NCBI GenBank assembly: GCA_016709305.1
Contig: JADJNA010000022.1
Coordinates: 26,901-90,900 of the forward strand
DNA: 64,000 bases
Direction of reading: 5' to 3'
Source of the DNA: Candidatus Villigracilis saccharophilus
GTDB taxonomy: Bacteria > Chloroflexota > Anaerolineae > Anaerolineales > Villigracilaceae
Shown here: positions 8,112 through 16,160 of the stretch, piece after piece
Layout: the number at the start of each line of letters is the position of its first letter
Position numbering within the stretch: the first letter of the stretch is position 1
Program-made: the position numbers and the translations under genes
The notes under the pieces: model-generated
Databases searched by the model: none
What the model saw: only the letters and a program-made list of their open reading frames with translations
Told to the model about the DNA's origin: nothing

Positions 8112-9395
8112 ATGTCAAAAGAGAATTCAAGGTATCGTTGGTTCGTCGTTGCTGTATTCTTCTTTTTCATGCTCCTGCATCAAACTGACAAGTTGATGAT
8201 CGGCTCGCTGCAAGTGCAGATCAGCGACGATTTCGATCTCAACAACAAACAATGGGGGCTGATCAATTCGGGCGCGCTGATCGTTGCGACCATCCTTTAC
8301 CCGATCTGGGGATATTTATACGACCGCTTCTCGCGCACAAAATTACTTGCCCTTGCATCGTTGATCTGGGGCGGAACCACCTGGTTGAATGCCATCGTGC
8401 GTACCTTTGGCGGATTTCTTGCCACCCGCGCCTCCACAGGCATAGACGATTCATCCTACCCGGGCTTGTACACGCTGATCGCGGATTATTTCGGCCCCAA
8501 CCTGCGCGGAAAGATCTACGGCATTCTGCAGCTCGCACAGCCGCTTGGTTATTTGACAGGGATGATCCTTGCCTTGATGGTCGCCCCCATGATCGGCGGC
8601 TGGCGCTCCATTTTTTACATCACTGGTTCGTTGGGATTGGTCATCGCAGTCCTGATCTATTTCGGGGTGAAGGAAATGCCGCGCGGACAGGCTGAACCAG
8701 AATTCGAGAACATGCCCGAGATGCAGACCTTCAAATTCTCATGGGCAGAAGCCAGAGAGATCTTTAAGAAGAAGACAATGTGGTTCGTCTTTTTGCAGGG
8801 ATTCGCGGGCGTTTTCCCGTGGAACGTGATCACGTTCTTCTTCTTTGCCTATCTTGAAAAGGAACGCGGCTACGACGCAAACGGAATTCTCTTTACGATG
8901 GCGCCAGTCATTCTCATCCTCGCCAGCGGATATTTTATCGGCGGCGCGCTTGGTGACTTCGCCTACAAATTCACGAACAAGGGACGCATCATTGTTTCGT
9001 GTGTCGGTGTATTAATGGGCGCACTCTTCATGTACCTAGCCATCACCACCCCGATCGACGCAAAGAATCAATTCTTTATTTTTATGTGCCTTACGGCGGT
9101 CTTCATGCCGCTGTCCTCCGCGAATGTGATCGCCACAGTGTATGATGTCACCGTTCCGGAAGTTCGCTCGACCGCGCAAGCCGCGGAATATTTCATCGAG
9201 AACGCAGGCGCGGCTTTCGCACCGATCATCACCGGCCTCATCGCAGATATGTATGACCTGAAAACCGCGATCCTGCTGATCTGCACTGTGGCGTGGGGCT
9301 TATGCTTCTTCTTCTACCTCGGTGCGATCTTCACCATTGACAAGGACTCTCACGATCTCCGCGCACAAATGGCAGACCGCGCAAAATCCATGTAA
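8112..9395 (+). CDS. MFS transporter
   Basis: A 427-residue membrane protein of the major facilitator superfamily with about 12 helices in two halves. The cytosolic loop between helices 2 and 3 reads GYLYDRFSRTKLL, the MFS signature. GAGG stands 8 bases before the ATG. The substrate cannot be told from sequence; the fold is closest to sugar-phosphate/anion or spinster-like carriers. A 27-base palindrome follows the stop by five bases. Confidence 0.85.
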   Translation: MSKENSRYRWFVVAVFFFFMLLHQTDKLMIGSLQVQISDDFDLNNKQWGLINSGALIVATILYPIWGYLYDRFSRTKLLALASLIWGGTTWLNAIVRTFGGFLATRASTGIDDSSYPGLYTLIADYFGPNLRGKIYGILQLAQPLGYLTGMILALMVAPMIGGWRSIFYITGSLGLVIAVLIYFGVKEMPRGQAEPEFENMPEMQTFKFSWAEAREIFKKKTMWFVFLQGFAGVFPWNVITFFFFAYLEKERGYDANGILFTMAPVILILASGYFIGGALGDFAYKFTNKGRIIVSCVGVLMGALFMYLAITTPIDAKNQFFIFMCLTAVFMPLSSANVIATVYDVTVPEVRSTAQAAEYFIENAGAAFAPIITGLIADMYDLKTAILLICTVAWGLCFFFYLGAIFTIDKDSHDLRAQMADRAKSM

Positions 9396-9400
9396 TTTCT

Positions 9401-9427
9401 CAGGGGCGAAGCAATGCTTCGCCCCTG
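9401..9427. repeat. REP-like palindrome, copy 1
   Basis: Arms of 13 bases (CAGGGGCGAAGCA and its complement) around one central A, five bases after the MFS stop codon and nine before the next start. Same ends and GC-rich core as the copies at 12357, 48020 and 49730. Confidence 0.8.
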
Positions 9428-9436
9428 CATTCCCTT

Positions 9437-10579
9437 ATGCACATCGCACAGATCGATCTCAACAACAAAAGGCAGGTGGAGGATTTCCTCCATTTGCCTT
9501 TTTCCATTTACAGGGACATTCCACACTGGGTGCCGGCCCTGCAAATGGACGAGCGAGTCAGACTTAACCCGAAGAGGTTCCCGTTCTATAAACATTCTCA
9601 AGCTGCATTTTTTATCGCTTACCAGCGAAGCAGTCCTGTGGACGAATCGACTCGCGCAATCGGCCGCCTGGCTGTTTTGGACAACCGTCACTACAACGAG
9701 TACAACAAAGAATCCACAGCCTTCTTCTATTTATTTGAATGTGCCAATAACCTCGAAGCTGCGAGCAGATTATTCTCCGCAGGCTTTGAGTGGGCACGTT
9801 CGCGCGGATTAAATAATATGCTCGGTCCCAAAGGATTCACTCCGCTGGATGGATTTGGTCTGCTCGTCAAAGGTTTCGAACATCGCCCCGCGTTTGGGCT
9901 GCCATACAATCCTGAATATTATGTGGGCTTGATCGAAGCACAGGGATTCGCCCAACACGAGGAATCCGTTTCTGGGTATCTCGGCACCGGCATCCAATTT
10001 CCTGAGCGTATACATGAACTCGCTGAACGGATCGCCAAACGCCGCGGAATGCGCATCGCGCGTTCCAATACCCGCGCTGAATTGCGTGCGCTCATTCCAC
10101 ACATCAAGGAACTTTACAACTCGTCACTCGAAGGAACGACAGGCAACACCCCGCTGACCGATGAGGAGATCGACACGCTTGCAAATCAGATCCTCTGGCT
10201 GGCCGACCCTAAGTTGATCAAGCTCGTAATGAAGGAGGATAAGGCTGTCGGCTTTCTCTTCGCCTACCCAGATGTTTCCGCCGCGCTGCAAAAGACCAAA
10301 GGCAAATTATTCCCCTTCGGCTGGCTGACCCTGTTGCGTGAACTTAAACGCACAGACTGGCTCAACATCAACGGTGCGGGTCTGCTCCCCGAATATCGCG
10401 GCTCAGGTGGGACGGCGATTCTGTACAGCGAAATGTTCAAGTCGGTACGGGACTCGGGTCAATTTAAACATGCGGAGGTTGTCCAGATCGGCGTGGAGAA
10501 CCAAGCCATGCAAAGGGAAATGGAAAACTTCGGCATTGATTTTTACAAGACGCATCGAACCTACGAACGCGATTTGTAA
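9437..10579 (+). CDS. GNAT-like acyltransferase, two-domain, uncharacterised
   Basis: A 380-residue soluble protein. It resembles a conserved bacterial family with tandem GNAT-type folds: the N-terminal part has FLHLPFSIYRDIPHWVPAL and AIGRLAVLDNRHY, and the C-terminal part has LPEYRGSGGTAILYSEMF, where the RGSG segment could be the acetyl-CoA pyrophosphate loop. The acceptor substrate is unknown. No Shine-Dalgarno is visible before the ATG and the REP-like palindrome ends nine bases upstream, so translation may depend on the upstream gene. Confidence 0.7.
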   Translation: MHIAQIDLNNKRQVEDFLHLPFSIYRDIPHWVPALQMDERVRLNPKRFPFYKHSQAAFFIAYQRSSPVDESTRAIGRLAVLDNRHYNEYNKESTAFFYLFECANNLEAASRLFSAGFEWARSRGLNNMLGPKGFTPLDGFGLLVKGFEHRPAFGLPYNPEYYVGLIEAQGFAQHEESVSGYLGTGIQFPERIHELAERIAKRRGMRIARSNTRAELRALIPHIKELYNSSLEGTTGNTPLTDEEIDTLANQILWLADPKLIKLVMKEDKAVGFLFAYPDVSAALQKTKGKLFPFGWLTLLRELKRTDWLNINGAGLLPEYRGSGGTAILYSEMFKSVRDSGQFKHAEVVQIGVENQAMQREMENFGIDFYKTHRTYERDL

Positions 10580-10649
10580 TACGAATTTCAGTTCTTTTGA
10601 CAGTTAATATCCAATACAGAAAAGGCTACAATAAAAAGCGGAGGGTCAA

Positions 10650-11495
10650 ATGACCATCATTGTTGCCGATACCACCTGCGGTTTGCCGCGTAACCTGCTC
10701 GCACAGCGAGGCATTCCTGTGATCCCGCAAGTTGTCATGTTCGGGGAGGATTCATTTCATGACGACAAGGAAATGGATACAACCACGTTCCTGCAAAAAC
10801 TCAAGGCATCCAAGTCACTGCCCAAAACATCTGCGCCTGAACCACCGTTATATTTCCCTATATTCAAAGATGCGCAGGAAAAAGGCGAGAGCGTGATCGT
10901 GGTAGCGCCGACCGGCAAAGCCAGCGGAACTGTCCGCTCGGCACAGACTGCGGCGATTGAATTCCCAATGCTGGATGTGCGTGTTGTTGATACGTTGACC
11001 ATTTCCTGCAATCTGGCGTCACTGGTTCTTTTGGCGGATGACATGGCCAAGGCTGGTGAATCAGCAGATGCGATCGTGGCGAAACTCGACGATATGATCC
11101 CGCGTGGACGGATTTACTTCCTCGTGGATACGCTCGAATATCTCGCCAAAGGCGGACGAATCGGCGGGGCAAAACGTCTGCTGGCTGAACTGTTGGAGAT
11201 CAAGCCCATTTTGCAGGTGAAGAATGGCCAGGTCGAATCCTTCGAACAGCAGCGGACAAGAAAACGCGCACTGGCGCGCCTTGTGGAAGTGGTGGCGGAG
11301 CAATGCCCAGGCCCCGCTGGGGAATCCGCTCATTTGTGTGTGATCCAGGTTGAGGCGGAGAGTGAAGCGCAGTCTCTCGCTGCAGAGTTAAAGTCACGGG
11401 TCAGCGTTTCACAAATCCCCATTTACGAATTGCCTCCCGCGATTGTGGTTCATGCCGGGCCGAGGGCAATGGGAGTCGGCTTTTTTGTAAAATAG
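10650..11495 (+). CDS. DegV family fatty-acid-binding protein
   Basis: A 281-residue DegV protein. This family binds fatty acids and in Firmicutes (FakB) presents them to the FakA kinase. Seen: VADTTCGLP near the N-terminus, the PTGKASGTVRSAQTAA loop equivalent to the SGTYQSA motif that holds the carboxylate, and the C-terminal VVVHAGPRAMGVGF. GGAGGG stands 5 bases before the ATG, with a TACAAT -10 element at 10627. No fakA is nearby, so the partner is unknown. Confidence 0.9.
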   Translation: MTIIVADTTCGLPRNLLAQRGIPVIPQVVMFGEDSFHDDKEMDTTTFLQKLKASKSLPKTSAPEPPLYFPIFKDAQEKGESVIVVAPTGKASGTVRSAQTAAIEFPMLDVRVVDTLTISCNLASLVLLADDMAKAGESADAIVAKLDDMIPRGRIYFLVDTLEYLAKGGRIGGAKRLLAELLEIKPILQVKNGQVESFEQQRTRKRALARLVEVVAEQCPGPAGESAHLCVIQVEAESEAQSLAAELKSRVSVSQIPIYELPPAIVVHAGPRAMGVGFFVK

Positions 11496-11530
11496 TCTGG
11501 TGACAAAGAATTGTGCTAAAAACCACATGG

Positions 11531-11536
11531 TATAAT
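11531..11536 (+). promoter_or_regulatory. -10 element of the yebC promoter
   Basis: TATAAT 56 bases before the yebC start. It lies inside an 8-bp inverted repeat, AACCACAT at 11521-11528 and ATGTGGTT at 11566-11573, that could fold in the leader or bind a protein. The -35 is weak (TTGTGC with a short spacer). Confidence 0.5.
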
Positions 11537-11592
11537 TTTGCCGCTAATCGCAAAAATCCCCACAAATGTGGTTATTTCTGAAGGAGAACGTT

Positions 11593-12348
11593 ATGTCTGG
11601 TCATTCAAAGTGGAAAACGATTAAACGCAAGAAAGGCGCAGCGGATGCCAAACGAGGCGCCGTCTTTACACGGCTCACCCGTGAAATTGTGATCTCCGCC
11701 CGCGAAGGCGGCAGCGATATTGATTCAAATTTCCGATTGCGTCTTGCAGTGGACAAAGCCCGTGCGGAAAACATGCCCAAGGATAATATCGAACGCGCCA
11801 TTAAACGCGGCGCAGGCGAGGACAAGGACGGCACAGTCTTCGAAGAGATCACCTTTGAAGGCTACGGTCCGCACGGATCGGCGCTGATGGTTACGACCGT
11901 CACCGATAACCGCAACCGCACCGTGCCCGATATGCGTCACGCCTTCAGCAAATACGGCGGCAACATGGCAGATGTCGGCGCAGTCGGCTGGCAGTTCGAC
12001 CGCCAATCCTATTTCGCCTTCCCCTCAAGCCAGATGCCTTTTGACCAGGCTTTTGAACTCGGCATCAACGTCGGCGCGGACGATGTTGTGGACAGCGGCG
12101 AGACCATCGAAATTTATGCTCCCGTCGAATCCTTCAAGACCATCGCGGATGCGCTGCATCAGGTAAATGTCCATCCCGACGAATCAGGCCTGCGCATGTT
12201 CCCCAAGCAGGAGATCGAACTCGATGTTGAGTCCACTTTGAAATTCATGCGAATGGTGGAAGCCATCGAAGAACTTGACGATGTGCAGGATGTTTTCCAC
12301 AACGTCAAAGTTTCAGACGAAGCCCTCGCCGCTCTCGAAGCTGCATAA
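11593..12348 (+). CDS. yebC: YebC/PmpR family protein (TACO1-like)
   Basis: A 251-residue member of the YebC family, which has been linked to transcription control and, more recently, to relief of ribosome stalling on difficult sequences. It starts MSGHSKWKTIKRKKGAADAK, the family hallmark, and keeps the three-domain length. AAGGAG stands 6 bases before this ATG, so a start nine codons upstream is rejected. It is followed by ruvC and ruvA; the yebC-ruvC-ruvA order is common in bacteria. Confidence 0.95.
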   Translation: MSGHSKWKTIKRKKGAADAKRGAVFTRLTREIVISAREGGSDIDSNFRLRLAVDKARAENMPKDNIERAIKRGAGEDKDGTVFEEITFEGYGPHGSALMVTTVTDNRNRTVPDMRHAFSKYGGNMADVGAVGWQFDRQSYFAFPSSQMPFDQAFELGINVGADDVVDSGETIEIYAPVESFKTIADALHQVNVHPDESGLRMFPKQEIELDVESTLKFMRMVEAIEELDDVQDVFHNVKVSDEALAALEAA

Positions 12349-12356
12349 TAATATTT

Positions 12357-12384
12357 GTAGGGGCGGATCGCGATCCGCCCCTAC
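12357..12384. repeat. REP-like palindrome, copy 2 (possible terminator)
   Basis: A perfect 28-base palindrome with half-site GTAGGGGCGGATCG, eight bases after the yebC stop and followed by TTTTTATTT. The T-rich tail could make it a terminator for plus-strand transcription, which would separate yebC from ruvC. Confidence 0.82.
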
Positions 12385-12395
12385 TTTTTATTTAA

Positions 12396-12878
12396 ATGAC
12401 ACTTGCTTTAGGAATTGACCCCGGTACCGCCACCACTGGATACGGACTCGTACGCCTCACGCGTGACGGGGATCTGGTCGCTGTTTCCTATGGCATTCTC
12501 TCCACTCCAAAAGAGTCCACGCCTGCCGCGCGCCTCGAAATGTTATTTGACCAGCTCAATGATCTGCTCAAAGAGCACAAGCCCGACACAGCCGCAGTTG
12601 AAAAATTATTCTTCCAGACCAACGTCAAGACCGCATTGGCAGTGGGACAGGCTCGCGGCGTGATCCTGCTTTGCATACAAAAAGCGGGACTTGACCCTTT
12701 TGAATATACTCCCAACGAAGTCAAACAAGCTGTGGCTGGTTACGGCGGCGCGGATAAACGTCAGGTGCAGGATATGGTGCGCGCATTGCTTCAACTGGAA
12801 AAAATCCCTAAACCCGATGATGCCGCAGATGCGCTGGCGATCGCGATCACGCATTTGAATACAAAGCGATATGAATAA
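12396..12878 (+). CDS. ruvC: Crossover junction endodeoxyribonuclease RuvC
   Basis: Resolves Holliday junctions together with RuvAB. The 160-residue product has the RNase H-like fold residues D8 (GIDPGTATTGYG), E69 (AAVEKLFF), D142/D145 (PDDAADALA) and a C-terminal HLNT. Length is typical. No Shine-Dalgarno is obvious before the ATG, which lies in an AT-rich stretch right after the palindrome. In most genomes ruvA follows directly; here a foreign-looking exonuclease gene lies between them. Confidence 0.95.
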   Translation: MTLALGIDPGTATTGYGLVRLTRDGDLVAVSYGILSTPKESTPAARLEMLFDQLNDLLKEHKPDTAAVEKLFFQTNVKTALAVGQARGVILLCIQKAGLDPFEYTPNEVKQAVAGYGGADKRQVQDMVRALLQLEKIPKPDDAADALAIAITHLNTKRYE

Positions 12879-12916
12879 CCACAAAGACACCTTAAGATAT
12901 TAGATTGGAGGGAATA

Positions 12917-13435
12917 ATGACTTATATTATGGTGGATGTTGAAACAGATGGCCCCATCCCGGCTGATTTTTCCATGATATGTTTTGGCGCGGTAATTGTA
13001 GATGGTGCACTGGACAAAACGTTTTATGGTCAGTTACACCCCGTCAGCGAAAGCTGGATTCCTGAAAGACTGCAAATCAGTGGTTTTACAAGAGACCAAA
13101 CTTTACAATTTGATGATCCAAAAAAAGTAATGAATAAATTTTACGATTGGATAGAATCAAACTGTAAAGATAATTTGATCTTCATATCGGATAATAACGG
13201 CTTTGACTGGCAATTCATCAATTATTACTTCCATCATTTTCTAGGTGAAAATCCATTTGGTCACAGCTCCACGAATTTGGGATCACTTTATAAGGGATTG
13301 GTAAAGGATGTTTCCAAAAATTTCAAACATTTGAGAAAAACAATCCACTCCCACAATCCTATAGACGATGTAATTGGCAATGCAGAAGCCCTTTCATATA
13401 TGAAAAAAGAAATGGGACTTGAGATAAACTTTTGA
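12917..13435 (+). CDS. DEDDh-type 3'-5' exonuclease-like protein, AT-rich
   Basis: A 172-residue protein with the DEDDh exonuclease pattern: D7/E9 in MVDVETDG (Exo I), a central SDNNGFDWQFI (Exo II) and HNPIDD (Exo III, His then Asp five on). It acts on DNA or RNA 3' ends if active. GGAGGG sits 6 bases before the ATG at 12917, which rejects a TTG four codons upstream. Base use is strikingly AT-rich, with many AAA, AAT and TTT codons compared with ruvC and ruvA, and the flanks carry AACCACA and TGTGGTT. This suggests transfer into the ruvC-ruvA unit. Confidence 0.8.
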   Translation: MTYIMVDVETDGPIPADFSMICFGAVIVDGALDKTFYGQLHPVSESWIPERLQISGFTRDQTLQFDDPKKVMNKFYDWIESNCKDNLIFISDNNGFDWQFINYYFHHFLGENPFGHSSTNLGSLYKGLVKDVSKNFKHLRKTIHSHNPIDDVIGNAEALSYMKKEMGLEINF

Positions 13436-13489
13436 GACTCGCGGCCAAAAATCCTTTTTATCTGTGTTCATCTGTGGTTAAATAAGAAC

Positions 13490-14068
13490 ATGATAGCAAC
13501 CCTTCGCGGAGAAATCTCCCAAATAGAAGATAATGCCCTGATCGTCGAAGTTGGCGGTGTGGGATTAAGAGTCTTTGTCCCTGCGCCGATGCGGACAAAT
13601 GCCAAGGCGGGTGAAATGATGTTCATGTTCACTCATCTTGTCGTTCGGGAAGACGCGTTGACATTGTACGGATTCGAATCCCAGGCCGACCGTGACCTGT
13701 TCAATATCCTGCTCGGTGTGGACGGAGTCGGCCCCAAGGTTGCTTTATCCGTTCTCTCCACGCTGACAATTGATACGATCCAACGCGCCATCTTTGCCGA
13801 TGAAGCGGACCTGCTAAACAGCGTCCCTGGCGTAGGCAAGAAGACCGCGCAAAAAATGGCGCTACATTTGAAGGACAAACTCAAGCCAACGGATGCGCTC
13901 GCAAAACTGGCCGCGATGGCAGATTACGACAGCGAAGTCCTCGCCGCGTTGACCTCCCTTGGATATTCGGTGGTCGAAGCGCAGGCCGCTATCCAGTCTC
14001 TGCCGAAGGATGCGCCCAAGGAAGTGGAGGAAAGATTACGCACCGCGCTGGGGTACTTTACAGGATGA
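13490..14068 (+). CDS. ruvA: Holliday junction DNA helicase subunit RuvA
   Basis: Tetrameric junction-binding subunit of RuvAB. The 192-residue product has the N-terminal OB-fold (MIATLRGEISQIEDNALIVE), two helix-hairpin-helix motifs (VDGVGPKVALSVL and VPGVGKKTAQKMAL) and a C-terminal domain III for RuvB contact. ruvB is not in the window. The stop overlaps the next start (ATGA), so the DUF402 gene is probably translationally coupled. Confidence 0.96.
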   Translation: MIATLRGEISQIEDNALIVEVGGVGLRVFVPAPMRTNAKAGEMMFMFTHLVVREDALTLYGFESQADRDLFNILLGVDGVGPKVALSVLSTLTIDTIQRAIFADEADLLNSVPGVGKKTAQKMALHLKDKLKPTDALAKLAAMADYDSEVLAALTSLGYSVVEAQAAIQSLPKDAPKEVEERLRTALGYFTG

Positions 14069-14556
14069 ACGTTGGCGAACTGATCAATGTCCAGGCCCGC
14101 AAAACGGACGGGACGGTATACCGAAGCTGGCAAGCCACAATCGAGTCTGTAACAACAGACTCGATTGTTACAATTGCGCCTGCCGGTTCCGCCGTGTTCA
14201 ACATCAAAGGCGAGAATTATCCGATCCGTCATCATTATCGTTCCTATTACTGGGCAGATAAATTCTATAACTTGATCGAGATATTTGAGACCAGCGGAAA
14301 ATTATTCCACATCTACATCAATATTGCCGCCCCGCCCGAATTTGAAAATGGGATCATGAGTTTCAAAGACCATGAGTTGGACGTATCAAGATACGTACCC
14401 AAACCCGCCGAACTTGTAGATGAAGATGAATTCGCTGAGGCCGCAGTAAAATATCAATACTCAAAAGAATTTCAAGAGAAGATGTATGCTGCGGCCCGGG
14501 AAGCGCTTGAACTGGCGAATCATTGGAAAGCAAGACCTGTTCCAACATTCCCATAA
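14065..14556 (+). CDS. DUF402 domain protein
   Basis: A 163-residue protein with the DUF402 pattern: HHYRSYYWADKFYNLIEIF, LFHIYINIAAPPEF, then an acidic ELDVSRYVPKPAELVDEDEF. Characterised DUF402 relatives hydrolyse nucleoside di- or triphosphates or bind RNA; the role here is unknown. It overlaps ruvA by four bases. A perfect 14-bp hairpin lies inside the early coding region (14137-14168). Confidence 0.8.
   Translation: MNVGELINVQARKTDGTVYRSWQATIESVTTDSIVTIAPAGSAVFNIKGENYPIRHHYRSYYWADKFYNLIEIFETSGKLFHIYINIAAPPEFENGIMSFKDHELDVSRYVPKPAELVDEDEFAEAAVKYQYSKEFQEKMYAAAREALELANHWKARPVPTFP
14137..14168 (+). repeat. Perfect hairpin inside the DUF402 coding region
   Basis: ACAATCGAGTCTGT, loop AACA, then the exact complement: 14 paired bases that encode part of ATIESVTTDSIVT. 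It is about 75 bases into the gene, where it could slow ribosomes or polymerase. Confidence 0.7.
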
Positions 14557-14598
14557 CATCATACTTTTATCCTTCATCCTTTCTTTAGGAGAAACCCC

Positions 14599-15450
14599 AT
14601 GCTCAACAAAACCATCGCATTCATCGGCCCCGGCGTTATGGCAGAAGCCATGATCGCAGGACTGTTACGCCAAAAACTCGCCAACCCCAAAAATATTATC
14701 GCCTCCGGTCCGCGAACTGAACGCGGAGAGGAACTGAAAAAGAAATATGGGATCAAAACAACCACAGACAACGCATCTGCTGTGCATGAAGCGGACGTGG
14801 TGGTGCTCTCGGTCAAGCCGCAGAGACTGAGCGAAGTGATGAAGGGGCTCAAAGGCATCCGCAGCGACGCGCTGGTTTTATCGATCATTGCGGGGGCAAC
14901 TATTAAGAAGATCGGCACAGGTTTGAAGCACAAATCCATTGTGCGCTCCATGCCAAATACGCCGGGGCAGATCGGCGAGGGCATCACAGTGTGGGCCGCA
15001 TCCAAGGAAGTCAGCGAGGAACAGCAAAAAATGGCGCGCGCATTGCTGAGCGCCATGGGGGAGGAAGTTTATGTAGAGGATGAAAGCTATCTCGACATGG
15101 CGACCGCGCTTTCAGGTTCCGGTCCCGCCTATGTATTTCTCTTCACCGAGGCCTTGATCGACGCCGGCGTACACATGGGATTCCCGCGCCGCATTGCCGA
15201 GCAATTGGTCTTGCAGACCATCAAAGGTTCGGCATCCTTTTATCAAGGCGCGAGCAGACATCCCGCCACCTTGCGGAATCAAGTCACATCCCCGGGCGGG
15301 ACATCTGCCGAGGCGTTGTATTATTTGGAGAAGGCAGGTTTCCGCACGGCCATCTCACGCGCGGTGTGGGCGGCGTATCAACGCTCGTTGGAATTGGGCA
15401 AGGAGAAGCCTGGTCATATTGCGGATGTGAATGACGTTGAAGAGAAATGA
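14599..15450 (+). CDS. proC: Pyrroline-5-carboxylate reductase
   Basis: Last step of proline synthesis: reduces pyrroline-5-carboxylate with NAD(P)H. The 283-residue product begins with a Rossmann dinucleotide site (IAFIGPGVMAEAMIAGLL) and has the ProC signature SGSGPAYVFLFTEALIDAGV near residues 172-192. TAGGAG stands about nine bases before the ATG. It overlaps the following acetyltransferase gene by four bases (ATGA). Confidence 0.96.
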   Translation: MLNKTIAFIGPGVMAEAMIAGLLRQKLANPKNIIASGPRTERGEELKKKYGIKTTTDNASAVHEADVVVLSVKPQRLSEVMKGLKGIRSDALVLSIIAGATIKKIGTGLKHKSIVRSMPNTPGQIGEGITVWAASKEVSEEQQKMARALLSAMGEEVYVEDESYLDMATALSGSGPAYVFLFTEALIDAGVHMGFPRRIAEQLVLQTIKGSASFYQGASRHPATLRNQVTSPGGTSAEALYYLEKAGFRTAISRAVWAAYQRSLELGKEKPGHIADVNDVEEK

Positions 15451-15977
15451 AACCGCCTGAGCAGATCGAAACCGAACGTCTCATCCTGCGCAAGCCGCGC
15501 ATGGAGGATGCCCCCGCTGTTTTTTCGGGTTGGGTGCAAGACCCCGAAGTGACACATTTCCTTACCTGGCGTCCGCATGAAAACATGGGTCAGACCGAAT
15601 CGTTGCTGGCAAGAGGGATTGCCGCGTGGGAGGGTGATATCCGCTTCCCCTTCATGATCGCATTAAAAAATGAGGGCTTGATCGGGAGGATCGAACTGCG
15701 TATTGAAGGTCACAGGGTGGAACTGGGGTATGTGATGAATAAGTCGTTTCAAGGCAGGGGTTACATGACCGAAACTGTCAGAGCCATTATCGATTGGGCT
15801 TTCCAACAACCTAATATTTACAGGGTTTATGCCACAACAAGTGTGGACAATATCGCATCCCAGCGCGTGATGGAAAAAGCAGGCATGCAGCGCGAGGGAT
15901 TGCTGAGAAAGTATATTATTCATCCGAATATCAGCGATGAACCGAGAGACAGTTATATTTATGCGATTGTGAAATGA
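15447..15977 (+). CDS. GNAT acetyltransferase, RimJ/RimL type
   Basis: A 176-residue GNAT protein. TERLILRKPRMEDA at the N-terminus, YVMNKSFQGRGYMTE (acetyl-CoA loop Q-x-x-G-x-G/Y) and NIASQRVMEKAGMQREG near the C-terminus are typical of RimJ/RimL-like N-terminal or small-molecule acetyltransferases. The acceptor is unknown. Coupled to proC by the ATGA overlap. Confidence 0.88.
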   Translation: MKPPEQIETERLILRKPRMEDAPAVFSGWVQDPEVTHFLTWRPHENMGQTESLLARGIAAWEGDIRFPFMIALKNEGLIGRIELRIEGHRVELGYVMNKSFQGRGYMTETVRAIIDWAFQQPNIYRVYATTSVDNIASQRVMEKAGMQREGLLRKYIIHPNISDEPRDSYIYAIVK

Positions 15978-16040
15978 CCCCTCCGCCTGCACACCTGCAC
16001 GGCAACGAACGCAGTAAGGCGCAAGTGTTCGCGGGCACCT

Positions 16041-16099
16041 CCCCAAATGCGACATAATAATTTGGAATAACAAATTTATGTTTACCGTCGCATTTGGGG
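16041..16099. repeat. Intergenic inverted repeat, 13-bp arms
   Basis: CCCCAAATGCGAC at 16041-16053 and its exact complement at 16087-16099 enclose 33 AT-rich bases that include AATTTG and CAAATT, able to pair further. No T-run follows. It lies 24 bases before the -10 element TATAAT (16123-16128) of the ABC-F gene, so it may be a regulatory hairpin or a small non-autonomous repeat. Confidence 0.7.
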
Positions 16100-16160
16100 C
16101 AGACCGGGTGGGGCGGGTGCTTTATAATACGGGGCGTTCAAATCTGGTAGTTGGAAAAAT

